Below are positions 43,393-53,372 of a DNA stretch of 64,000 nt, piece after piece. The DNA is from Agelas oroides (Eukaryota > Porifera > Demospongiae > Agelasida > Agelasidae): positions 9,474,667 through 9,538,666 of the forward strand of contig OX422192.1 in the NCBI GenBank assembly GCA_949130485.1, in the 5' to 3' direction. Under the pieces are notes generated by a model. The model ran no database searches. It was given only the letters and a program-made list of their open reading frames with translations, and was not told where the DNA came from. The position numbers were made by a program, and so were the translations under genes. Position 1 is the stretch's first letter. Every line of letters starts with the position of its first letter.

Positions 43393-44559
43393 ATGGCGCA
43401 ACCGCCTGTCGAGACATGCGAAGAGCAATGCTCAGGGGCAGAGCCTACCTGTAGGGTATTACAGGTAACATGCGGTCAAAATAGGGCAGAATTTCATGTC
43501 CACAAGATGCGTATGATGGGAAAATCAGTGGGAAAATGTGTTTTATTCCAATCCAAATGGGTTAGCCCCACAGAGTTTGAGAACATGTCAGGAGTACACC
43601 CCACAAAGAAGTGGAGGAAAAGTATCAAATACAAAGGGGAACCTATTGGAGATTGGCTAGCCAAAAACCAACAAGACCATAGTCTCAACCCATTCCAGGA
43701 TAGCCAGAAGCCCCAAGAGCTATCCAACCCACAACTTACACAGCTGGAACAAACACCTGCAAAAGAAAACAATGGAAACAATGGCCAGCTATTGATGGAA
43801 TCCCAGGATTCCAGTCCACAGAATGACCTCCCAGAAGTTGTCAGAAAGATGGGTGAAATGTTGGACAGAATGTCTTTTAAGATAGAAGCACTTACTCAAG
43901 AGGTGATGGACCAAGAAACAAGACACAAAAATGCTACAAAAGAGTTGCGCAGAATAATACAAGAACAAGATGCCAAGATTGCACAGCTAGAGGATCAGAT
44001 ACAAAATCAAGTCTCTAGTCCTCAATCCCCCCCTGTTCCTGCACCTCCCAAGAGCTATGCCCAAGTCACAACTGAGAAAAAGCTGCAGGATTTGGAAGAC
44101 AAAGTGATCAGTCTAACCTCCAAACAAGTCTCCCTGGAAAGAGAGAGAGATAAATTGCAACGTAAATGCAACATTATCATTGGTAATTTGGAGGAGAGTA
44201 GTAACTCTACTGAAGACAGAGAGAAAGTGGTTGAGATTTTGCAGAGCAAACTGAATGTGGAGTTCAGTCCACTGGATATGAGAAGAGTGGGAAAGAAAAC
44301 ATAAGGAAAGGCTCGCATTATCCTTGTTAAGTTTAAAACAGAACAAGAGAAAATACAACTACTCAAGAAGGCAAAGCTGTACCTTGCAGAAGATCTAACC
44401 ATCGATGAAAGAAGGGAACGACGTATACAAGTGGAAGAAATGAAAAGGGCAAGACAAGAGGGCAAAAGGGCTTATATCCGCTTCTCTGATGGCAAACTTG
44501 TGATCAATGGGAAAGTCATACCTCCTCAAGTAGAGGAAACATGCACCAATGCAAATATA
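43393..44559 (+). pseudogene. LINE ORF1 protein with SAND domain and coiled coil
   Basis: About 388 codons with one in-frame TAA at 44302-44304. Residues ~20-95 match a SAND domain: LQVTCGQNRAEFHVHKMRM, GKCVLFQSKWVSPTEFENMS, KKWRKSIKYKGEPIGDWL, with the conserved TPTEFE-like and KxWKxSIR-like signatures. A Gln/Asn-rich linker, a long coiled coil (~43,830-44,160) and an RRM/CTD-like segment (CNIIIGNLEESSNSTEDREK, ARIILVKFKTEQEKIQLL, RAYIRFSDGKLVING) follow, as in L1-type ORF1 proteins. SAND domains bind DNA in Sp100/DEAF1-type regulators; in a LINE ORF1 this is unusual. Confidence 0.8.
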
Positions 44560-44596
44560 TAGGAAAATTGCCGACACCACAAATTTCTGAAATGTG

Positions 44597-47500
44597 CAAT
44601 GTGGAATGTGGGTGGTTGGCCAACAAAATTGCCATACAGTAATTTCAAATGTGCTACATTAATTAAGAAACAATATGATATTATTTGTTTATGTGAAACC
44701 TGGTTGAGGAAAGACCAAACAGTTTCATTACCAGGATACTCCTGGTTCGGTCAAAACAGACTTAGAATTTCTCAAAGAGCTATACGAGGGTCAGGAGGTG
44801 TTGGAATTCTGGTGAAGTCAAATCTACTACAAGATTACGATGCATCAATAATTGATTCCCAAATGGAGGGTATTCTATGGCTGAAACTTACAAATAAACT
44901 CACTTCTCAGAATTTATGTGTATGTGTGTGCTATCTTCCACCAAGTTCATCTAGTAGGGGGGATTGTGCAGAACAATTTCTAGACTGCCTTGGGGCTCAA
45001 ATTACTCTTTACAGAAACCTTGGTACAGTATGCGTTTGTGGAGATTTTAATGCCAGATGTGGAAATCTGGAAGACATAAGCATAGTCTGTGACACAGAGA
45101 TCCCTCCTCGTAAAGTTCTGGACATGGAACAGAACTCCCATGGCAAACAGTTCATTGATCTTCTGAAGTCTTTGGAGCTTTGTACCCTAAATGGCAGGGG
45201 CAAGGACAACTACACATCTCAAGATTGGGCTGCTCAGTGGTTGATTACTGTATTGTAGAACTTGAAGAATTTAACAAGTTTTCCCACTTCTCAGTGGCTT
45301 CTATGCAGGAAGTGATAAATGAATTGGACTATCAGGACAATAGACAAATTCCTGACCACTCCTTACTATCATGGCAAATACACCTAGACCAAATGGAAGA
45401 ATCTCAACCCCACTCTCACAACTTGGATGGTCAACAACCTCCCCCACCCAAAGTGGCTCACTACAACCTTCAAAAGGTCCCTCAAAACTTCATGGAAGAT
45501 AGATATGAAGAGGTAAAGCAACTGATCAATGTGTTAAACACTAACCCTGTTTCTCAAAACCTCATAGATGACATCTATTCCCAGTTCTGCGACATTATTA
45601 AGAATGAAATGGATGACAAGCTACCAACAAGCAAACCAAGAAAACACAAACAACCATTTCATAAACCCTGGTGGAACCAGGAGCTAAAAGAAGCTAGAAA
45701 ACTAGTTGCTAAAGCTGAACAAAAATGGCTTGCCTGTAATAACAGGACTACCAGGCCACTTCTACGAGCAGAATATCAACAACTAAGACGAAAGTTTGAC
45801 TCCTTGGTTAGGAAGGCTAAGAGAAAATGGTCAAACAGGACTTGGGAGTTCCTGGATTCATCACTACTGGGAGGTCCACAAACATTTTGGAACCAGCTAA
45901 GGAAACACACTGGACTGGGGAAGAAGAAGTCTCCTAAAATCCCAATGGAGGTCATTGATGGACAGAAGATTCTCACTAACAAGGAAGATGTGTTGAATAA
46001 GTGGTACACTGATTTCGCAACCCTCTTAAACACTAGTGAGAATCGTATCCCCTCCAGTCATACAAACAAAGCTAGTAATACTGAGTTTTTACCCCATCCA
46101 AATGAGACTTCCCCTCCCAATTTGACTGAAGAGGCCTTGCCAGATACAATAGACCAGGATTTAGTGAAATGGGCACTCCTACGTCAGAAGAATGGCAAAG
46201 CAGTGGGTCCTGATGGATTGCCTGCGGAGGTGATCAAAAATCAAGTTTGCTGTACCTTTTTTCAAAGTCTCTTCTCTGCCTGTCTAAAGAATCTCTATAT
46301 CCCCACAGTTTGGCGTCATGGAATTATTACCCCAATACCAAAGAACAAAACAAGTGACCCTAGAATCCCACTTAACTACAGAGGAATATCTCTTCTCTCA
46401 GTACCATACAAGGCCTTTTGTTCAATTCTGAACCAATACATCCTAGAGTGGGCAGAATATGCAGGGATCCTGTGTGAGGAACAAAATGGCTTTAGAGCTG
46501 GAAGGAGCTGTTTAGAACACATCTTCAGTCTTACTAGTATCATTGAATGCAGAAAGAAAATGCACAAACCAACTTTTGCTTGCTTTGTAGACTTTAGTAA
46601 AGCTTATGATAATGTCGAACATGGCCTACTATGGAAGAAATTGCAAGACATGAAATTTCCTGATAAAATGTTGCGGATGTTGAAGTGCATATACAAAGAA
46701 AATATCAACTGTGTGAGAGTGAATGAGAGTTTCACTAAACCCTTCAGAATCTCAACAGGTCTACGGCAAGGGTGTGTGCTATCACCAATTCTGTTCAATT
46801 TGTTCATAAATGACCTCCCAGGTTCTATCGCAGCCACTAATGAAGGGGTTCAGTTTGGAGACAGCACAATATCCAGTCTGCTATATGCCGATGATCTTGT
46901 CATGATAACAGATAGTGAACAGGCCTTGCAGACACTAATTGGGAAAGTCCATGAATGGTGTTCCTTATGGAGCATTGGAGTTAACAGCAAGAAGTCAGCT
47001 ATAGTCCATTTCCGCCTACGTTCTCACCCCCTGACTGCAGCAAGTTTTACACTAGGGGAACTGGTTATCCCGATCTCCAGTCACTATATTTATTTAGGCA
47101 TACCTCTTGATGAACACCTGACTTTCCAGACAGCTGTGCATACACGAATTGAAAAAGCCCTCTGCTCCTTTTACGCCCTAGTAGGTCACCTAATGAAAAT
47201 AGGTGGCTCATCCTACAATGTGTATAAAAGGCTCTTCGACTCAATGGTGGCTCCCATTCTAGATTATGGAGCGCCGGTGTGGACCAGGTTCAGTTCTTTA
47301 AGGGAAGTGGAGAAAGTGCAAAACCAAGTCTACAGGTTCTTTCTGGGAGTCGGTAGCAAACATCCACTGGCAGCTGCATCTGGGGATATGTGTTGGATGC
47401 CAACTTCATGCAGACATAAACTGGCCACAGTTGCATTCTGGTGTCATATCATACAAATTGATAGCAACAGAATCTGCAAGAAAGTGTACATAGAATGCAA

Positions 47501-48089
47501 GAGGCTTACAGAAGAACAAAACCAAGACAACTGGGCAAGTCAAGTCAAGCAGATTTTAGCTGGGTGTGGCCTGCAATACTGGTGGCACCAGAGCTCCTGT
47601 GATGGGCTATCACACAGTGAACTCCAGCATGTAGTCACCTGCTGTCTCTTTCGCCTGGAAAAAGAGAGATGGCAAACTGAGGTTTCATCCAAACCAAAGT
47701 TGAGGTTATATGTAAACTTTAAAACAGAATATGGGAAAACAGAAGAATACGTACAGAAAGTTAGAGTAAAATCTCATAGATCTCTGCTGGCATGATTAAG
47801 AGGAGGAACAGCCCCACTAGAAATCGAAACTGGTAGGTACACTGGCCTCCCAGTAGAGGAGAGGATATGCAGGTCATGCAACACAGGGCAGGTGGAGGAC
47901 GAACAACATTTCTGTGTGGGGTGTCCAGCTCTGAAAGAGGCTAGAGCTCCCCTTCTGCACCTCTTGAACCTCCATCAAGTGGACGCCGGAGCACTTTCAG
48001 ACAAGGACAAGTTTATTGCAATCATGCAGAACCTAGACAGTAGAATAGCCAAACTTCTTTTTAATATGTTTTTGAAACGTAACTCATAA
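44597..48089 (+). pseudogene. LINE ORF2: AP endonuclease, reverse transcriptase, C-terminal zinc knuckle
   Basis: The endonuclease at 44597-45215 (WNVGGW, DIICLCETWL, GSGGVGILVK, CVCGDFNARCG) is broken by a frameshift near 45215; the downstream frame resumes with SVVDYCIVELEEF. The reverse transcriptase spans 45.9-47.2 kb: NYRGISLLSVPYKAFCSILN, FVDFSKAYDNVEH, RQGCVLSPILFNLFIND, SLLYADDLVMI. An in-frame TGA at 47793-47795 precedes LRGGTAPLEIETGRYTG and the C-terminal knuckle CRSCNTGQVEDEQHFCVGC. Clade not assigned; L1/Tx1 or I-related are possible. Confidence 0.88.
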
Positions 48090-49581
48090 CTATATTGTTA
48101 ATATTAGTGACTTGTAAGCCGTGGTGTCGGCTGGGAGTGTATACACTCATGTCACTGAAATAAAAATTATTATTATTATTATATGGTGGAAAAACCACAG
48201 CATTGCAGCCACATGGCTTTCAATTCCCAAAGGGATTTTGTCTCTCTCAAATCCCAAGCACTGGTCAAATGAACAGGAAACTCTGAAATTGATCGATGAA
48301 GTGATTAACCCATATCTGGTAAGGAAAAGAGCTGAACTAAGCAAAAGTTATCCTCACACAATATTGAGCTTGTTCCTGTGCCTGCAAACATGACACACTT
48401 CTTCCAACCACTAGACCGAACAGTGCAAAGAAGTACATGAGAAAGTAATTCATTGTTTACTACAGCTCAGCTGTATAACAGCAGCTTGAGAGTGGAAAAC
48501 TGCTTGAAGATGTTGATGTTGATTTTCGTTTGACTATAATCAAACCCCTTCATGCTCAGTGGTTGGTAGACATGTTCAATTTCGTTACAACCCAAAGGGA
48601 GCAGAAATTATTACCAAAGGATGGAAGAAAGCTGGCATTGTTGGAATACTCAATGGAACTATTGTACTGCCCAGTGAAGACCCTTTTGAACCATTCTTTT
48701 GAACTCTCTATCATTGTGGAATTGTTTACTTTCACATTCATTCATTATCACATTCATTTCAATATGTAACTAGATTAAAATTTCAAAATCGTTAAAATTA
48801 ATACCAGCTAAATCCGCTATTTTCCAAAACCGCTTAAATTTGTACCCGTCAATAATAGTAACCCTAAGGTATGAACTGAAATCCTGTGTACATTCGTACA
48901 AGATTGTCATCATGGGCAATGTCTTTCATACGAAATTCCCTCCTCTCAGAAGAAAGCATCTGCAACTTCGCCTTCAGGTGCTGATTGTCTGATTCCAATA
49001 CTTCCACTCTTGCTAGAAGGGCAGTGTTGATGGTGATTTGCGCATCTGAATCGGAAGGACCAGCTGCTGTGCTGAAGCTAAGTGAAGCATCAGTGCAAGA
49101 TGGAATCAGCAGATTTTTCTGCACTTGGTGATCAGAACTTAAAACTTCTCCCACACTAACTATCATCGGACTTCCTTCCCTTTCAGACCAAAGGCTCTCC
49201 CTGTGGCTCGAGGATACTCTGGGATGGTACAGGAGTTGGTGACTTACTGAAAGATAACTGCTGTTTTACCAGGTCTCTCTGCTGTGTACATTTCACCCGT
49301 GGAGTCCACCGCTTCTTAGGAGATGTGAACCTCTTTCCTAGTGCAAGGTTCGGAGTGCTGGTTGCATCACTTCCGCGAAAGTGCTGACTGCACACACGCA
49401 TGTGGGGCCTGACTGTGTCTTCTGTAAGTGGAAAGTATGTAGCCATAGTTGTCTTCCCTTAGGATCACTGGGAAAACGATGTAAGGAGACTGAAGCGTCT
49501 TTCAGCTTCGCATAATTCGCTGTATATAACACATCGATCTCCAGGCATCTTGGTACTTTCACAACTCGCTCTAGGAATGTC

Positions 49582-49777
49582 GTAGATCCACGATTCCCGC
49601 ATCATAACACGTGCTGGCTTCAAACTTTCACTGGGTAGGTGCATAAATAGAATTAAATGGTACTATCATCAGGCACGCAAATTTCAAACGTCACTTACAT
49701 GTCCATTGAACCCCATAGTGAAGATGGCTAATGGATGGCCGCCAGGGACTCCGGATGTGATGTCACATTTAATTTAC
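49582..49777 (-). repeat. Right terminal inverted repeat of the THAP/YqaJ transposon
   Basis: Inverted copy of 37775-37961. A decayed satellite unit (caggcagctctcagtacg, gacaaaagtgacacacagag) follows at 49,800-49,910 in the same direction as the array left of the element. Confidence 0.85.
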
Positions 49778-49911
49778 ATGGCAATCAACTCTTTTTGCAT
49801 GAGACCCAGGCAGCTCTCAGTACGTTTTTCAGCCCACGTATTATTTACATGAATCCTTATTTTTGCAGCTTGGTTTAAGTACGACAAAAGTGACACACAG
49901 AGAAACACAGA

Positions 49912-51574
49912 GAAAGACTCACTGGTACATAAGCTTCATGATGCACCAACTTGATGACTTGAATCCTGCAGAGAATTGTCATGTACAATTTCTTCAAATT
50001 TACACAATACAGTGGATGCCGCTTTATTGGACCACTTTGGTTCTAGGTAATTTTGGCTCAATAAAGCAGCTGACCTGAACAGGTGAATTTCTGGTATGAC
50101 GTCTTCATGCTATTACAGTCAGACACATAATATTGCAACAAGACTTAAAAATGTAAAGAGATGTAGGGATGGCATGTGTAGAAGTATGCAAACAAGGTAA
50201 GGATGATATAAAAGTGAAGGTAAAATTACAAAGACTCATCCCTGCATCGTTTTCACACTACTTCGCAACTGTACTGTAAAAAGATGTGTCATGGATCACA
50301 TTGTAACATTCACTGGGCCTTCTCCCTCCATTTTTGCATACTGCAAGTGATCAAAAACTGGAGGTGAGGAAGGCCTTAGTCTTGGTCCCAGACCTAAAAC
50401 CAACCCCAGCGCGGATTGCTTTCAGTATCGCACGCGGGGGAAGGAAGGGTCTGGTAGATACAGTGTACATTCCTAAGAACTCGTTAATCCAGACTTGCTG
50501 AAATTACCGAAATTTCTCACGAGGTCAAGAGGCAAGCCTCTGAAGAGGGTGATAAGTGGCAACACAGCAGGCTAGTGAGGGGAAGATTGAATCCGTGTGG
50601 AAGTGCCCTTTTGCAACAGTTCCGTGAGTGAATCACGCAACCGACGGCGTTTGAATACTTCACCATTGGTGGATGCTCAAGTCAGTGTTGTATGTAGCAG
50701 AGGAGAGGGTCTACCTTCTAACAGCGTGTCAAGGCATGCTTCCAGAACGTAGAAAGAAAAGCTGCTGACGTTGGAGAGTAAGCATTAGCAGTATATTGAG
50801 ATGCTGAAGGCTAGCATCCAAGCGTTGGCACTGACAGCAACGATACAAGTGCCATCTGCTCAGTAAGCAAAGAGAGCAAACACTAGTCCACATTCTCGTC
50901 CACCTTCAAAGCGTCCAGCGTTGGAAGATAGCTGTCTGACGCCTTCCGCTGTGTCAGCCAAGATGACATTGAGCCATGAAACACTTTTCAAATAGCCACT
51001 TCAACGTCGCTGCTTGTAACTGCCGTGACAGTTTTCACAACACTTCAGAATTATCACGCATTTGTGAATCCGTACTTCCGCGTTCTCACCACTAATTTAG
51101 TTTTCGTCATTGAGATAACCTGTTGAATGGACCCACCAAATATTTGGCAGAGTTTAAGGAATGCAGGCTATATCTACCAGACCATTCTCCCGCACGCACG
51201 TTATACTGGAAGCGATATACGTGCCGGATGAGGTCTGGGGATGAGACTAGGAAGGCCTGAGAATGAGTCTACCACCTAATAGCACATTGGTAGGACCAGT
51301 TTCATTTAAAAAAATCTGAGAGAAGGGCCTGGTATCCACTGTTCACACATGCACTTAATTAGTGCATAAAGCTCATGTGAAAATATGTAAGGGTGTGTCA
51401 AATGATGGCCTATATCATGTGATTATGAACTATGACGTGCATCAGAGAGGCTGCCGACTCTCTATGTAGGGATGGCACCAACACGCAATATATGCAATAC
51501 TTAATTACCTACTGAGTTGCTGACAGTGACAGTGCAACACCAACTCAATATGCGAGTGTCACCAGACTCTCTCC
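49912..51574. other. Non-coding region with MITE remnants
   Basis: No gene recognised. tagtcttggtcccagacct at ~50394 and its inverted partner aggtctggggatgagacta at ~51232-51251 bound an ~860-base element. 51435-51505 is an inverted copy of 35180-35235. Confidence 0.5.
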
Positions 51575-52154
51575 TAGTCTCGCGGAGCCAGACCCAACCC
51601 GGAAGAAGGTTCTGCTCCAATGCCTAACATAGACAACTCTCTCCAATGCCTAAGGCCACTCCAAGTTGTAGTCCGGTTTCTGATCAGGGTGATCCCCCAG
51701 TCAAGAGGTGGGCGGGCGGGTTACTTCATTAATGTCATTATGGCACTTAGTGACATTACCACAAGAATTCAGGTTGTAGGCACACGTGGTTAAGTACACA
51801 TACACGTTCGGGGCCGCGTACAACAGAACTTTGACCGAGACTGAAAGAGCCCAAAAATAAGACAAATGAAAGTTTCACAATCGCTTGAGGGACAAAAGGA
51901 GCACTAGATACAACTCACCTGTAACAGTTTCGAAGGAACGACGTGATCTGTGCACACAACATGCTCAGTTTACTCTTCTGCGCATGCGCACTACCAATAA
52001 TGGCCAAAATTAGAAAAATCCGAAATCTGATGCGGGCGGAGGACCAGAAACCGGACTACAACTTGGAGTGGCCTAACATAGACAACTCTCTCCAATGCCT
52101 AACATAGACAACTCTCTCCCGTTTTTCGTGTGAGAATCTGGCTCCGCAAGACTA
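51575..52154. mobile_element. MITE with TAGTCTCGCGGAGCCAGA ends
   Basis: tagtctcgcggagccaga at the left and its near-exact inverted copy (tctggctccgcaagacta) at the right. It was later split by a second MITE at 51654-52073. A fragment of the same family (gggtctggcttcgccagact) sits at 2859-2879. Confidence 0.75.
51654..52073. mobile_element. Harbinger-like MITE with TAA duplication, nested
   Basis: Ends ggccactccaagttgtagtc and inverted gactacaacttggagtggcc, flanked by TAA (51651-51653, 52074-52076). The 3-base TWA target fits PIF/Harbinger. 420 bases, no ORF. Confidence 0.85.
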
Positions 52155-52177
52155 CCAGTGAGGCTACCTTTGATCAT

Positions 52178-53045
52178 GGATAATATAGTACACGTAGGTG
52201 GATAGGAAACGCAGGTAGTATACGGAATAGTCCACGGAAAAATTGTTCACCATCCTGGTAATGCCGCTTTTGTGCTAAGTTTTGTGTTAGCTAATCTCGG
52301 CAATAGAAGGAGCTACAGCTAAAAGCTACAGGAGTCATAAAGTATAATAGCGGATGTACTGGGATAGCTATGTAAGAACCCGCTCAGTGTTGGCAGTGTC
52401 GTTCAATAAACATCTGAATTTCCGAATTGACCATTGTAACGGCCAAATTCGCTGCATGCGACAGCAAACTTTGTGTTAGGCAATCTAGGCAACAAAAGAA
52501 GCTACGGCGAAAAGTTGCAGGATTCATGAAGTATAGTAGTTGGTGTACTGGGAATAGATATGTGAGCGCTTGCTCAGTGCTAGCAATACCGTCTGTAGTT
52601 GCCGAATACCCCGAATTTTGCCCCATTTAGGAGCAAATCCCCTGTTAGCAGATCTCAGCAACAGAAAGCGCTACGATAAAAAGCTGCAGGAATCATAGAG
52701 TACAGTAGTTGGTCTACTGGGATAGCTATATAAGAATTAGCTCAATATTAGCAATGTCGTTCAATAGATGTCTGAAGTTTCCAAAATGGAAATTTTCAGC
52801 CTGTATACCCGTACCGGGTGTTGTTTTCCAGCATCCACGCCCGGGACAGACAAGCTGCTGCTTTCTATGGTTGCTATCCCAGTAGACCCATTATTGTATT
52901 TCAGCTGTAGTATAGTAGAAAACCTGGTGATGTTCAGGTGTTGAGATCAGCTAACAGGGAAAACCGTTTCTTGGATGGCAACCAGAAGTGCTCCGTATAC
53001 TACGTCGTTTCCTATCCACCTACGTGTATTACATTATCCCTGAGC
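52178..53045. repeat. Inverted-end element containing a triplicated ~180-base unit
   Basis: Ends ggataatatagtacacgtag (52178 on) and inverted ctacgtgtattacattatcc (53023 on) pair over ~55 bases (tacacgtaggtggataggaaac). Inside, a unit starting gctaatctcggcaatagaag recurs at ~52290, 52480 and 52651 with gtactgggatagctat in each copy. Confidence 0.75.
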
Positions 53046-53292
53046 ACTTTGATGTTCTGACATGTCTGAATCTGCGCATGCGGTGGCGTTACTCTCCAAA
53101 TACACAAAAAAGAAGTTGTATGGATGTTGGATGTAGCAATGATACCAGCAGTGTGGGTGACTCTCTGATTGCTTCAGTGTGGAACTGGTAGAATCCCTCC
53201 ACACTGATGTTCATGTAAGTGTTGTGGGTTGTTCACATAATTTTGTAAGATGTATTTTATTTGCAGAGTTGAATGATGGTGAAAAAAGACAT

Positions 53293-53372
53293 TGAGATCC
53301 AGCCAGGATTCGAACCTGGGTCCTCTGGGCAAAAAGTACCTCGGTACCAATCATGCAGAGTTAGCCTAAGAA
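53293..53372 (-). repeat. tRNA-derived SINE fragment
   Basis: On the minus strand, a B-box ggttcgaatcc is preceded ~35 bases upstream by an A-box-like ggctaactctgcatgatt. No full cloverleaf, so not a functional tRNA. Confidence 0.5.

Larger units (their letters stand above)
43108..48183 (+). mobile_element. Near full-length APE-type LINE with SAND-domain ORF1
   Basis: 5' UTR of ~285 bases, ORF1 (43393-44559) with a SAND domain, ORF2 with AP endonuclease and reverse transcriptase (44597-48089), and an (ATT)n tail after aataaaaattattatt. Possible duplication tggt at 43104-43107 and 48184-48187. The insertion lies within the pogo transposase right after IIYTG. Three lesions, listed under the ORFs, make this copy inactive. 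Confidence 0.88.
42325..48740 (+). pseudogene. Pogo-like transposase pseudogene, interrupted by a LINE
   Basis: First part 42325-43107: MTLASGSGELADPAPSASKK, RGNYTRYS, a frameshift at ~42430, then GKYALENGNERA, NESTIRNFKKAHKER (HTH region), AQPRGRPPILLELDG, and the DDE start LVLNADQTPSSYISIGKST, GLTDKRNITSTFVVSLSGEF, QIIYTG. Second part from 48184: GGKTTALQPHGFQFPKGF, NPKHWSNEQETLKLIDEV, VPANMTHFFQPLDRTV (third catalytic region), LTIIKPLHAQWLVDMF. Multiple frameshifts and stops, so it is dead. Confidence 0.85.
41446..48865 (+). mobile_element. Pogo/Tigger-like DNA transposon (itself split by a LINE)
   Basis: Inverted ends agggcactattgattgcggg and reverse-complement agggttactattattgacgg, flanked by TA (41444-41445, 48866-48867), the target of Tc1/mariner/pogo elements. 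Removing it reunites the interrupted transposase, which confirms the borders. A minus-strand ORF at 41752-41976 (LKLLPGTICPSQETSRFTYY) is unexplained. Confidence 0.85.
40427..49562 (-). pseudogene. THAP-DDE transposase pseudogene, split by two later insertions
   Basis: Pieces on the minus strand: a THAP-type zinc finger at ~49562-49190 (MPGDRCVIYS, VSLHRFPSDPKGRQLWLHTF, MRVCSQHF) and a coiled-coil linker at 49166-48866 ending VRMYTGF. Then, across the pogo insertion, 41445-41150 reads FFLEFLGPSVHKLNYWG, QLCLTLMKLKLNSLVQDLAF, YVITWICFLYQHMKG. Across a MITE, 40507-40427 reads PTTFAIID and then DGSEMFVGTPS, the first catalytic-Asp region of DDE_Tnp_4-type enzymes. Several frameshifts are present. 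The rest of the catalytic domain is absent. Confidence 0.7.
37775..49777. mobile_element. 12-kb THAP/YqaJ DNA transposon (ISL2EU-like) with nested insertions
   Basis: Terminal inverted repeats of ~190 bases: 37775-37961 and 49582-49777, ~85-90% identical by eye (gtaaatt.. at each outer end; core gtttgaagccagcacgtg). AT may be the duplicated target. It holds two degraded genes in opposite orientation: a YqaJ-like nuclease (+) and a THAP plus DDE transposase (-). I recall this pair from ISL2EU/IS4EU elements; that naming needs checking. Removing the nested LINE, MITE and pogo element leaves an ancestral element of about 2.5 kb. Confidence 0.75.

Noticed and set aside
53293..53372. tRNA gene
   Set aside because: Only the B-box is good; acceptor and anticodon stems do not pair, so it is called a SINE fragment.
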